This document shows, piece after piece, positions 1 through 9,164 of a stretch of 64,000 nucleotides of DNA; within the stretch, counting starts at the first letter, position 1; every line of letters begins with the position of its first letter. Source of the DNA: CG2-30-44-17 sp964344725 (lineage in GTDB: Bacteria; Patescibacteriota; Gracilibacteria; UBA1369; UBA12470); assembly GCA_964344725.1 (NCBI GenBank), contig CAYFOI010000003.1, positions 1 to 64,000 on the forward strand, read 5' to 3'. Position numbers and translations under genes: made by a program. The notes below the pieces were generated by a model, which searched no databases, had not been told where the DNA came from, and saw only the letters and a list, made by a program, of their open reading frames with translations.

Positions 1-798
1 GAAGTCGACACTGACGATGATGATCTCGTGATTGTCTCTACGGATTGTGAGACTGAGTTAGTTATGACTCAAGATCAACAAGGAGAATATTATTTGATAA
101 GAGTTGAGCTTGTTGGTGTAGATGATGATCTTACCTGCTCGACTTGGTTGGAGGGTGCTTATAATGATGATGGGGATAATGTTCAGATAGATTTTCAAGC
201 CGATGCTGTTTTTGAAATCCTGTTTAGAGATGGGGTTGATGGCGAAGAAAATTTCTATTTTATTGCTTTGGATTCGGAAATTGAGACGCAAGTCTCGATT
301 AATACTTTTCATCAAGATTCGTCTGTGATTTTTGAGGGGGCGGTGGGTGTTAATGTTCTTGTTACTGCACTTGCAGGGACGATGGTTCAAGCTGATACAT
401 ATCAGTATGATTTGGAGGGTGTTGGGGAGGTTGTTGAGTCGGTTGTTATTGTGGATGAGCCTTCGGTTGAAGCTCTTATGTTTGATGGTGATTTTGAAGA
501 GGCTGATGTTTTGGCGGTTGCTGATAGTGTGGGGCAGGTTATTGTTACTACAGAGAGTTTGGATGGTAGCTATGCTCACGCGACTATTTATGGAGCTGAT
601 GGAGAGATCTTGTATGATGAAACTTTGGTGGGAAGTGACCTTGAAGTTGGGGATGGGGGTAAGGAAGGAAGCGAGGGGAAGAATGAAGGTGGGTGTAATT
701 GCTCTTCTGTTCAAGGCAAGGTTAAGGGTCGTGTGGCAGCTGTTTTAGGAGCACTTCTTCTACTTGGTGGCGTGGTCAGGCGAAGGCGTGAAGCATAA
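1..798 (+). CDS. Secreted acidic protein, 3' part, with MYXO-CTERM-like C-terminal anchor (5' end outside window)
   Basis: The reading frame is open from the first base, so the gene is cut by the window edge; the GTG at 28 is probably internal. The protein is acidic and beta-rich with no catalytic motif I recognise. Its last ~40 residues have a tripartite sorting-signal layout: a Gly/Glu/Lys linker, a Cys pair (GCNCSS), a hydrophobic segment (AAVLGALLLLGGVV) and a terminal RRRREA. That order (Cys, transmembrane helix, Arg cluster) is that of MYXO-CTERM-type tails. I infer secretion followed by C-terminal processing or anchoring at the cell surface. It ends in TAA just before a bidirectional terminator shared with the convergent S-layer gene. 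Function unknown. Confidence 0.75.
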   Translation, partial: EVDTDDDDLVIVSTDCETELVMTQDQQGEYYLIRVELVGVDDDLTCSTWLEGAYNDDGDNVQIDFQADAVFEILFRDGVDGEENFYFIALDSEIETQVSINTFHQDSSVIFEGAVGVNVLVTALAGTMVQADTYQYDLEGVGEVVESVVIVDEPSVEALMFDGDFEEADVLAVADSVGQVIVTTESLDGSYAHATIYGADGEILYDETLVGSDLEVGDGGKEGSEGKNEGGCNCSSVQGKVKGRVAAVLGALLLLGGVVRRRREA

Positions 799-829
799 AA
801 AAGACCTCTCATTTCTGAGAGGCCTTTTT
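797..829. terminator. Bidirectional intrinsic terminator
   Basis: A 7-bp stem, CCTCTCA (805-811) with TGAGAGG (816-822), is flanked by an A-run (797-802) and a T-run (825-829). It lies between the stop codons of two convergent genes and can terminate both. Confidence 0.85.
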
Positions 830-847
830 GCTTATTGCTCGTGTTTT

Positions 848-3800
848 TTAGAGTTCTAGGAGTTCGACGATGATTTTGCAGAATTCTGCTCTGGTTATGT
901 TGTTGCCTGGGGCGAATTCTGTATCTGAGTATCCTTGGACTATGCCGTTCTCGTAAGAGTAGCTGATGTACGGTGCGTACCATACAGTTGCGTTGACATC
1001 TGTGAATGGCATTCCGTCTGTTTCGATTGCTTCGATCTCTTCATCGGTTAGGTAAGCTTCGATGAGGATCTTGAGAGCTTCGGCACGGTTGATGTAGTTC
1101 GCTGGTGCGAAAGTGCCGTCGCCGTATCCTGCGACTAGTTCATGTTCGCGGGCTGTTTCGACGTATTTTGCGTACCAGTCTGTGACTGTGATGTCTGAGA
1201 ACTCTGTTTCGCTTACGCTATCTGGTACTTCGTATCCGAAAGCTATTACTACCATCTTTGCCATTTCGGCTCTTGTGATGTAGCGGTTTGGCTCGAACTC
1301 TGTATCGGTAACACCTTGTGCAATGCCAGCGTCTATGACTGTTGAGATGTAATCGATTGCCCAGTGGCCTTCGTAGTCTGTGGTGGTAGTATCTGATTCG
1401 TCGATTTCATCGTGTTCTTCCGAGGTCCATCCGGAAGCTTCTTCGGTTGTGTCCGCAGTATCGTCAGAATCATCGGAAGAGTCATCCTCGTCGTCATCGT
1501 CAGAGACATTTGCATCTCCACTTGAGGTTCCTCCAGCTGTCGACGGTGTAGTAGTGGTTGTTGTTGTGCTGTCGCTTGAGGTTGTTGCGGATTTTTCTGT
1601 TGAGCTTGATTCGTTTCCGGATGTGTCGACGGCTGTGACGGCGTAGTAGTAAGTTGTGTCTGCTGAAACAGTTGTGTCTGTGAATGTGCTGCTTGTTACC
1701 GCACTTGAGTTGACTTGGTTTTCATCAGTAAGGCCGACAGGAGAAGAGGTGCTTCTGTAGATTTCGTACTCAAGCAGATCGCCTTCTGAGTTGTCTGTCC
1801 AGTCTAGAACAACTTGGGAGGTTGTTGCTGATGCAGTAAGGTCAGCAGGTGCGCTTGGAGGTGTCGAATCACTACCTGTTAATGGTGAGAAGATTGTGGT
1901 GTGGTCTGGAGAAGCTTTTAATACAACTTTCCAATCGTAATAGTAGCTTGAGTTTGTCTTCAAATTGTCTACCATCGTTTGTAATTCGATTGCTGTCCAG
2001 CTTGAGCCTGAGTTGGCTTTTACGTATGCGCTTCTTGTTGTGATTTCGCTGACCCAGGAGCTTGTTGAGCTATCCCAATAGCCGAGTGCTATGGTTAATA
2101 GGTCGTCGTATGAGTCGTAAATGCCGTCAGTTTTTGCGGCTTCCATCATATCTTTTGTGATTGTGATCTCTAGGTCGAAAGTTCCTGTGATGTCTGTGAT
2201 TACGTCGCCGTCAGCATCTAAGAATTTAACTTGTTTACCTATAATTGGAGTGTAATCAAGGCCGCTTCTTGCTGTGTTGGCTACTGTTTGGACTTGAGCT
2301 GAGAAGCTTGAGCTTGAAACATTGCCGGCTGTAACGGTGATGTTAACGTTGTTGTTGCTGTCTTTCATGGCAAGTCCGTTTGCTGTGCTCGCTTGTGTTT
2401 TCGGAGCAGCAGATGTAGCGGTTTGTACCCAGCTTGATGGTGATTCAAATGTAGAGTAGGACATTACGACAGAGTCACCTGGATCTACACCAGTTTTTTC
2501 TCTATAAGATCCGTCTGAAGAGTTTATCCGTAGAATCAAATCAGAAAGGTCGTCAGGAACATTTAGGGTTGCTGTTCCATCACCTCCGACAGGTGTACCG
2601 TTCCAGAATTCGCCATCTTCATCTGTGATTTCTGCGAATAAGTCAGGGAAAGTACCTGTTATTGTGACGCTTACGGTGCTGTTTTTCTGTGATCCTAATT
2701 GAATTTCGACGTTGTTGTCGGCTTCTAATTCGGCAGCTGTCTTACTTGTTTTTTTAGAAGAATAGTCTGGATGGTCTGCGCGGAAATTTAGGTTTGAGGA
2801 AACTTTTGCGTAAAGCGTGACGTCACCGTTTGAATCGGTTTCTCCTCCGACGTAAGTTCCAGTTGCAAATTCGAAAGCTTCGACATATGCGTGTTCTAGT
2901 GGGTCGCCGTTAGGGTCGAGTACTTTTACGTTTATTGTTTCAAGGTCTTGGCTTATAGAGCTTAAGTCGAATGTCATTGTCATGTCCGAGTCTATTCTGA
3001 CTGGTGATCCTACTTCTGGGTTTACTCCGCCAAATCCAGGGATCCATAGCCATGAGTCATAATCGCCGTCTGGAAGGTAGACGGTTGTTGATTTAGTTGT
3101 AGTTGTGAACGTTAGTGGCTTGTCTCTTCCTTGGTACGATGAAGGGTCGTAAATGTCGAGATACCCTTCAGTTACACCTATAGGGATGTTGTTGATTTGT
3201 ACTTTGACTTCGTGCAAGTCTCCGGCTGTTAGTACTATGCCGCTTGCGTCTGATGATGAAATATCAACGCCTTCGTAAGAGATGTCTACGTATGACGAAC
3301 TCCATGCGAATAGGTTGTATCTTGAGCTTGTGTCAGGGTCGCTTCCACCTGCGTTTCTTGCGACGCTGATGGAAAAATTGCCTTCACTGTCTGTACCTGT
3401 ACAGTTGGAGTTGTGTGCGTAATTTCCGTTTAGATAAACCTCTTCGGCACATACTGTCATATCTGCGACTGCAGGGCTTACACTACCCGAGATTGTTCCA
3501 AAGGCGGCTGTGTCGTAGGCGAAGTTGATTCCTGTGACATTTGAGCCGTCTACGTCAATTACGTGTTGGCCGTTTGTTGCGTAGGCGCTGTCTGCGTCTA
3601 GCATCCCTTTGTAAGAATGTGCTTCGACAAAAATTGTTATGCCATCAGGCACTGATATTGCCCATGCACCTGTGTCTGGGTCTGATTGATCCCATGCGAA
3701 GAATCCGTAATCGCCGTATATATTGATGTTTGCATCTTTGTCTGCGCCGGTTACGTTACCGCTTATAATGATGTCGTAGCTTCTTGCGGAGAAATCCACG

Positions 3801-5101
3801 TCTGTTTTTTTCTCGTTGTCATCTACGAAGACGCTTTTTTCTTGCATGTTTCCGTTTCTTTCAAATACGACTGTATATTGTTCGCCGCCTTTTAGGCTGA
3901 TTGAATATCCTCCGTTTGAGTCGATGTCGCTGTCGCCTCCGTAATATCCGCCGCTAGGCTGGTATGCGTATACGTGGCCGTTTGTTATGGCATCTCCGTT
4001 GTCGTCAGTTACTGTTCCGCTAATGGAAGCATCTGCTTTTGTAATAGATAAAGTGACGTCATATGCGTCTGTTCCATCTACTACTTCAAGCGTTTCACAT
4101 GGCAATAGGATGTCTGTGTATTCGTTGTCTACTTTCATTGTTTCCATCTTCATGTCTGGGAATGCGCAGATTTCCCATTCGCCTGTGATTAATCCGAGAG
4201 TGAATGATGCGGAAGTTTTTGTGTGGTCTGCTGTAAACGTTGTTTCTGTGAACATGGGGCTACTTAGGCCGTAAGCTTCTCCTATGAAATCGATATCTTC
4301 GTCTAGGATAGCACCGTAGTCAAAAGTCACGTTTACGGTTGCGGTTGCACTGTTTACGAGGAATGTTTTTTCGTCTGTTGGGTATGAGTCGTCCAAATAA
4401 GATGATGTGTCTGTTCCTGATGCTACGTATCCGTCTCCAGGTTCAACACCAACAAAATAATCAACTCCCCATTCTGATCCGACTCCTTCCGATGTTGGGA
4501 GTCCTGTAAAGCTAGCTTTACCTTGTGCGTCAGTTGTTGCGAATATTAATCCAGATTTATAACTATCGATAAATACTTCCACGCCTTCGATAGGCGTTTG
4601 ATTGTCGGCTGCGTCGAGTACGATTACGTCAATTTGTCCGCTTCCTCCAGCTTCGACGTTGAAAGGAGCCGTTTGACCGATTGTTTCGATCGGGCTCTTG
4701 TCGGCAGCTTGCGTGCTGTAAGTAGCGTATACGCCACCGTTTCCTGTTTGATAATCATAGCTTGATGCTTCTGAAGGAAGTGTGAAGTGGCTAAATGCGA
4801 ACTCAGCTTGGAAATTGGATGCTGTTGCAGCAGCGTCTTCGGTGCCGTCTCCGTCCTCGTCAATTGAGAATGTGAACTTTAGTTTGTTTGTTGTTGCTGA
4901 GTATTCTGGTGATTTTAGAGAGATTTTTGGTGTGCCAGGGCCGTCGATATCGTTGATGAATATTTCCATGCTTGATGCGTCGGCGCTTGATCCGCTAGGT
5001 AGTTCGATTACGAATTTATCACCTGTTTTTACTGTTTGTGTGACTGGTGCTGTGCCCCAAACTTCTTCTGCGGTTTGGCCTGCCAGCATGGTGCTTGGCA
5101 T
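848..5101 (-). CDS. Large S-layer-type protein with fibronectin III and three C-terminal SLH domains (second half of a split pair)
   Basis: About 1417 residues of beta-sandwich modules: carboxypeptidase-regulatory-like repeats (IDVIVLDAADNQTPIEGVEV, ISGTVTDDNGDAITNGHVYA), a fibronectin type III module (PPSAPADLTASATTSQVVLD), an acidic Thr/Ser/Asp linker and three SLH domains to the C-terminus (YEGHWAIDYISTVIDAGIAQ; FSDITVTDWYAKYVETAREH; FTDVNATVWYAPYISYSYEN). SLH domains bind secondary cell-wall polymers, so this is a surface-anchored protein. I chose the ATG at 5101 because AGGAGGAGGA lies 9 bases upstream. The frame stays open to 5236 and overlaps the preceding gene. There is no signal peptide, which is unexpected for an SLH protein and suggests that it is the C-terminal half of the 5136-8999 product. 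Confidence 0.8.
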   Translation of the reverse strand: MPSTMLAGQTAEEVWGTAPVTQTVKTGDKFVIELPSGSSADASSMEIFINDIDGPGTPKISLKSPEYSATTNKLKFTFSIDEDGDGTEDAAATASNFQAEFAFSHFTLPSEASSYDYQTGNGGVYATYSTQAADKSPIETIGQTAPFNVEAGGSGQIDVIVLDAADNQTPIEGVEVFIDSYKSGLIFATTDAQGKASFTGLPTSEGVGSEWGVDYFVGVEPGDGYVASGTDTSSYLDDSYPTDEKTFLVNSATATVNVTFDYGAILDEDIDFIGEAYGLSSPMFTETTFTADHTKTSASFTLGLITGEWEICAFPDMKMETMKVDNEYTDILLPCETLEVVDGTDAYDVTLSITKADASISGTVTDDNGDAITNGHVYAYQPSGGYYGGDSDIDSNGGYSISLKGGEQYTVVFERNGNMQEKSVFVDDNEKKTDVDFSARSYDIIISGNVTGADKDANINIYGDYGFFAWDQSDPDTGAWAISVPDGITIFVEAHSYKGMLDADSAYATNGQHVIDVDGSNVTGINFAYDTAAFGTISGSVSPAVADMTVCAEEVYLNGNYAHNSNCTGTDSEGNFSISVARNAGGSDPDTSSRYNLFAWSSSYVDISYEGVDISSSDASGIVLTAGDLHEVKVQINNIPIGVTEGYLDIYDPSSYQGRDKPLTFTTTTKSTTVYLPDGDYDSWLWIPGFGGVNPEVGSPVRIDSDMTMTFDLSSISQDLETINVKVLDPNGDPLEHAYVEAFEFATGTYVGGETDSNGDVTLYAKVSSNLNFRADHPDYSSKKTSKTAAELEADNNVEIQLGSQKNSTVSVTITGTFPDLFAEITDEDGEFWNGTPVGGDGTATLNVPDDLSDLILRINSSDGSYREKTGVDPGDSVVMSYSTFESPSSWVQTATSAAPKTQASTANGLAMKDSNNNVNITVTAGNVSSSSFSAQVQTVANTARSGLDYTPIIGKQVKFLDADGDVITDITGTFDLEITITKDMMEAAKTDGIYDSYDDLLTIALGYWDSSTSSWVSEITTRSAYVKANSGSSWTAIELQTMVDNLKTNSSYYYDWKVVLKASPDHTTIFSPLTGSDSTPPSAPADLTASATTSQVVLDWTDNSEGDLLEYEIYRSTSSPVGLTDENQVNSSAVTSSTFTDTTVSADTTYYYAVTAVDTSGNESSSTEKSATTSSDSTTTTTTTPSTAGGTSSGDANVSDDDDEDDSSDDSDDTADTTEEASGWTSEEHDEIDESDTTTTDYEGHWAIDYISTVIDAGIAQGVTDTEFEPNRYITRAEMAKMVVIAFGYEVPDSVSETEFSDITVTDWYAKYVETAREHELVAGYGDGTFAPANYINRAEALKILIEAYLTDEEIEAIETDGMPFTDVNATVWYAPYISYSYENGIVQGYSDTEFAPGNNITRAEFCKIIVELLEL

Positions 5102-5135
5102 GAATTCAATTCCTCCTCCTGACATGACTCCGTAG

Positions 5136-8100
5136 TCATTCCACAATGCATCCACCAAATGCCCAGTCTTCGCCGTCGCTGTAATAGGAGCTTTCTGAGT
5201 ATGCTTGTGCTGTGATTTCATTATCTGTGCCGTCAAAAGCTACTCCGTTTAGACCTTTGACTGGGGTGTCATTGTCAGTTACTGCTTGAAGTGTACAGCT
5301 GTTTGCTGTTGGTGGAATTGGTGCGTTTATGATTTCTAAGAAATAGTCTTCAGAATAGTATTCAACGCCAAGTCCTTTTAGTGATACTGGTGATCCGTCA
5401 CAGGTAAGCATCCAGTTGTCACTGTCTTTTGCGTTTGAATTTAGTCTAATGTTAAATCCAACTCTTGCGATTCCGCCTACAACTGTTCCGTCTTGTTCAT
5501 AACCTACTACTGGATCAAACCATGTTAATATTGGCGAATCGCTGCTTGCAGTTCCAGTTGTGAATACTAGGTCGTAGTCGGCAACATTGAATCCATATAC
5601 ATCTGTGATCGCAGCTCCGTAGATGCTTAATGTGTACTCAGTGTCTTCTAAAAGCGGTTCTTGTAGAAGCACTCTGTAAGCGTCGAATTCTGGGTCGAAT
5701 TCGTAAGAGAATGCAGATACAGCAGGTGATATAGCCATTGCTCCAGATCCTGTAGATCCGATAGCGTCGTCATATGCTATCATTATTTCCCAAATCATTG
5801 GGTCTACGTCTGTTTCTCCGTTTTCAACACTTGTGTATTCGATTTGTGTTGCTTCGGATGGGTTTAATGACGAATCGGCGTAATACTCGAAATATTCGGC
5901 TGGTAAGTCGGTGCCGTTTCCGTCTTTCAATCCTTCTATTGATAAGGTGTATATCTCGCTGTTGGTTAAGCCTCCTGCGAAGTTAACGTTAATAACGTCG
6001 CGGCCATCTTCTAGGCTGTTTTTCTTAAAAGTGAGTGAGACGGCGTTGCTTTGAGAATCTTTTAACGTGATGTTGTTTGATGTGACTGTTGCTCCGTTAA
6101 CAGGTCCTGAATAAACCAATTGGATTGTTTGTAGATTAGTAGCTACTTGTGAATACCAAGGTGGTTGGACCATCTGTAGCCAAACATCTTCGCCTGAGCT
6201 GATCATCATCGGTTCGTAAGTATCGCTGCCTGTCCATGTCCAAGTGTTTACTGTCATTGCATTTTCTCCAGATCCAACTGTCACTGATAGGTTGTTTGTG
6301 TCGTATGCTACTTCTGGTTGATTGAATATAATCGCCAGTTTTTTATCTGATCCTTCTCCAGCTTCAAAAGTGTCCATTCGAATGAGTGCCCATATGTCCG
6401 AAGTTGTTATATAAGGCTTTAAATCGCTACCAGACAGGTCTGTTATTAGAGTCGGATCGGTACATACAACTGTGCCTAAGGAGAATGGCTCAATCATGCT
6501 TTCTACATCTGCGTCACATGTGATTGTGGATATTGTTCCTTGGTATGATGGCAAAATCATTACAGATGTCCCTGCTATCCCTTCGTGCATTGGGACGTAT
6601 TCACCGGTTGCTGGTGGTTGACCTGTTGTAATATTGCTACATACTCTTTCGCCGCTAAGTCCGCCGATTGTGTTGGCTATTGTAATTTCTACTTGTGATG
6701 TGTCGTTGATTGCGTCGGCTGTGTCGTAAATTACGATTAGTTGGCTCGCATTCTGGTCGTCTTGCATAATCATCAGGATGTTTGAGTCTGTGATGCCGGA
6801 TTCAAGGCCTGTGTCGTCTGAATGAGTTACGGCTGCTTTCGCGTAACATGTTCTGCTTTCGTACCCTGTTTCACAAGGTGTTGTGTTGGTAGCTCCGTCT
6901 AATTCCTCGTCTAGTGTTATTATGACTATTCCATTGCCGTCCATTCCGCTATCGGCTCCTGGCCAGTAGGTTCCGTTTAGTTGTGGTGCTGGTGGCTCTG
7001 ATTCTTCGAATGTGTCAAATAATTTTTCTGATACATTGTTGAATGTGGAAATTGTAAGTTCGAGTTGAGTGTCATCACTTATGGCGTTTTCTGTGTCCAT
7101 TATGACTACTATCGCTGAGTTTTCGCTTGGATTTATTGCAATTGCTTCTATTGTGGCTCCGCCTGCTAGTCCTCCTCCTGCGTCAGCAAGGGTCCCGAGT
7201 GTTTCGTCGATACATGTTGCGCTCCCGAATTCTGGTCTGTCAGGGCAGGCTACTTCTTGACCGCTTGAGTTAATTGCTTCTCCATCTGTCAAAGGTCCTT
7301 GTAATGTTGTTCTGTTCCCCCAAGACGCATCAGATTGCATGTATGTCATTGTGCCTCCAGGAGGTGGTGTTGATCCGGCGTTTGTTATATTTGTGTAAGA
7401 TCCTGTGATGCCTCCTGTGTTTGCGAGTGAGACTTGTATATCAAGCGGAGTTGCTCCTGTTACTTGATCTGCGCCGTCGAAGACCAGGAAGAGATCGTTT
7501 TGAGTAAGGCTTACTCCTGTTACGAAATCACCTCTTACAGCGCCTAGTAAAGTTGCTCCTGGTGCGAACCCTGAATCGAGAGTTATCGTTGCTGTGTCGT
7601 AACATTCTGGGCTTGCTTCGAGATATCCTGTGATTGCTCCGTCACAAGCTACTACATTTGTTACTCCGTCCGGTTGCTGAGGAAGTTGTATTGTAACAGT
7701 TGTGTTGTTTCCTGCAACGCTGTTGGTGTTGTTGTAGCTGTGGCTTAGTACAGGTGGTTCTTGTTCTTCGGCCCAGTTGGATATTAGTACTTCGGCTACG
7801 TTATTATTTGCTTCTGCTTGTATTTCTATTGCTCCGGGATTCGTTACTGCATCTGCGGCGTCTAGGATTACGGTATACGTATTATCGAGGTCGCCATCTA
7901 TAATGACAGCTTGTATTGTGCTTGTTGATAACCCTGTAGCGTTTGCGATTGTGACTACGTTTGTGTTTAGACAAGTCTCGCTGTCATATGCAGGGTCTGC
8001 TGGACATGCCGTTGTTAATCCGTCTGTTGTGATTGATCCACTTCCAACTAATGGTGGAAATGTTAGGGTTGTTACGGCGAACTTGCTGTTGTCTTGGAAG

Positions 8101-8999
8101 TATGAACCTGTTCCGGTCGGTGGCGGTGGATCTCCGCCTGCACTTGGATCTAATGTAAAAGTATCGGAGACCCAATCCGAAACATTGTTAAATGCGTGGA
8201 TTGTTAATTCTAAATCTTGGTCATCGGTGATTTTGTCTGCGCCGTTCATTACTACTGTGATCTCGTTGTCACCAGGACCATCTATGATAGCTGCTTCAAT
8301 TGATGCATCTCCTGCTAGTCCTGCAGCATTTGTAAATTCTACGTTGGCTAGTGCGATACATGTTTGTCCGTCATAAATTGGATCTACTGGGCATGTGACA
8401 GTTTGATCGGTTGTTGTTATAGGATCAGACTCTATTAGTGGTCCGGTTCTGAAAGTTGTCTTGTTTCCCATGTTTGGGTTTGACTGAAAATACTCTACTG
8501 CAGGACCTCCTACTTTTGGGATTATGTTGTTGAAAGTTGCTGTTCTCCCGCCGAGGTTCGTTACTGTTAACGTTGTTTGTGTTGAATCTGTCAGTGCGTT
8601 TTCTTGATCAAAAATCAGGGTCACTACGGTGTCAGAACCTCCTATTGTGTCGGTTCTTGCTATGGCCGAAATATTTGCCACAGTAATTCCAGTGTTTAAG
8701 CCTCCGGCCAGTTCTGTTACTACGGTTTCAGCAGGGCCATAACAGATCGTTTCTGCTGGGAAGCCAAGTCCTCCAGGACATGCGATGACATTATCGATGT
8801 CATTAGCGGCGCTTGCGAATTCTATGTTGATTTGTGAAGCTCCTTGTCCATCTGATGGGACGTAGCTTGCATCGCCTGCCGCTGCTTCGGAAAATTCGTT
8901 ATAAATTATCCATGTTCCAGCGAATAGTACTGCTGTAAAAGCAGTAATAATCATGCCTGTCAGCAGATTTCTGCTAGACAAAATTACCTTTGGGTTCAT
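5136..8999 (-). CDS. Large secreted repeat protein, probable N-terminal half of an S-layer protein
   Basis: 1287 residues. It starts with a signal or anchor segment (basic MNPKVILSSRN, then LLTGMIITAFTAVLFAGTWI). At least five degenerate modules of ~110-130 residues follow, each with the pattern TCP.DP.YD..TC, then N..GL(A/S)..(S/T)I.A..I(D/N), then a D..L.(L/I)TI..FNN(V)S ending. The paired Cys in each module could form disulfides outside the cell. The C-terminal third holds SbsA-type Ig-like (Big_5) modules (TQIEYTSVENGETDVDPMIW). There is no SLH or other anchor at the C-terminus; it stops at TGA (5138-5136) inside the open frame of the SLH-bearing ORF downstream. I infer that both form one cell-wall protein. 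Confidence 0.8.
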   Translation of the reverse strand: MNPKVILSSRNLLTGMIITAFTAVLFAGTWIIYNEFSEAAAGDASYVPSDGQGASQINIEFASAANDIDNVIACPGGLGFPAETICYGPAETVVTELAGGLNTGITVANISAIARTDTIGGSDTVVTLIFDQENALTDSTQTTLTVTNLGGRTATFNNIIPKVGGPAVEYFQSNPNMGNKTTFRTGPLIESDPITTTDQTVTCPVDPIYDGQTCIALANVEFTNAAGLAGDASIEAAIIDGPGDNEITVVMNGADKITDDQDLELTIHAFNNVSDWVSDTFTLDPSAGGDPPPPTGTGSYFQDNSKFAVTTLTFPPLVGSGSITTDGLTTACPADPAYDSETCLNTNVVTIANATGLSTSTIQAVIIDGDLDNTYTVILDAADAVTNPGAIEIQAEANNNVAEVLISNWAEEQEPPVLSHSYNNTNSVAGNNTTVTIQLPQQPDGVTNVVACDGAITGYLEASPECYDTATITLDSGFAPGATLLGAVRGDFVTGVSLTQNDLFLVFDGADQVTGATPLDIQVSLANTGGITGSYTNITNAGSTPPPGGTMTYMQSDASWGNRTTLQGPLTDGEAINSSGQEVACPDRPEFGSATCIDETLGTLADAGGGLAGGATIEAIAINPSENSAIVVIMDTENAISDDTQLELTISTFNNVSEKLFDTFEESEPPAPQLNGTYWPGADSGMDGNGIVIITLDEELDGATNTTPCETGYESRTCYAKAAVTHSDDTGLESGITDSNILMIMQDDQNASQLIVIYDTADAINDTSQVEITIANTIGGLSGERVCSNITTGQPPATGEYVPMHEGIAGTSVMILPSYQGTISTITCDADVESMIEPFSLGTVVCTDPTLITDLSGSDLKPYITTSDIWALIRMDTFEAGEGSDKKLAIIFNQPEVAYDTNNLSVTVGSGENAMTVNTWTWTGSDTYEPMMISSGEDVWLQMVQPPWYSQVATNLQTIQLVYSGPVNGATVTSNNITLKDSQSNAVSLTFKKNSLEDGRDVINVNFAGGLTNSEIYTLSIEGLKDGNGTDLPAEYFEYYADSSLNPSEATQIEYTSVENGETDVDPMIWEIMIAYDDAIGSTGSGAMAISPAVSAFSYEFDPEFDAYRVLLQEPLLEDTEYTLSIYGAAITDVYGFNVADYDLVFTTGTASSDSPILTWFDPVVGYEQDGTVVGGIARVGFNIRLNSNAKDSDNWMLTCDGSPVSLKGLGVEYYSEDYFLEIINAPIPPTANSCTLQAVTDNDTPVKGLNGVAFDGTDNEITAQAYSESSYYSDGEDWAFGGCIVE

Positions 9000-9053
9000 T
9001 CTTTGCGGGTTATTTTTTGTTTTTTATTATTTTATATATATTTAAGTTTGTTC

Positions 9054-9090
9054 ATTATATAATTATACCTTATTTACAGGAGTGATGAAA
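9054..9090 (-). promoter_or_regulatory. Possible promoter for the S-layer gene pair
   Basis: Reading the minus strand, TTTCAT (9090-9085), a 17-base spacer and TATAAT (9067-9062) form a sigma70-like promoter; a second TATAAT lies at 9059-9054. The leader to the ATG at 8999 is AT-rich with no clear Shine-Dalgarno sequence. Confidence 0.45.
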
Positions 9091-9107
9091 GTTTTTTTTT
9101 GCAGCAA

Positions 9108-9136
9108 TTTACACGTACGTACTTTTGTGCTAGAAT
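9108..9136 (+). promoter_or_regulatory. Probable promoter of folK
   Basis: TTTACA (9108-9113), a 17-base spacer and TAGAAT (9131-9136) lie 28 bases before the folK ATG. Confidence 0.6.
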
Positions 9137-9164
9137 TCGAGTCTCAAATGATTAGTACAAAATT

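Noticed and set aside
5136..5140. RF2-type programmed +1 frameshift site
   Set aside because: The stop context is GAA TGA C, without the CTT codon and the closely upstream Shine-Dalgarno of prfB.
7777..8376. Long plus-strand ORF of ~199 codons within the S-layer gene
   Set aside because: Antisense shadow of the repeat-rich coding sequence; no start signal and low-complexity translation.
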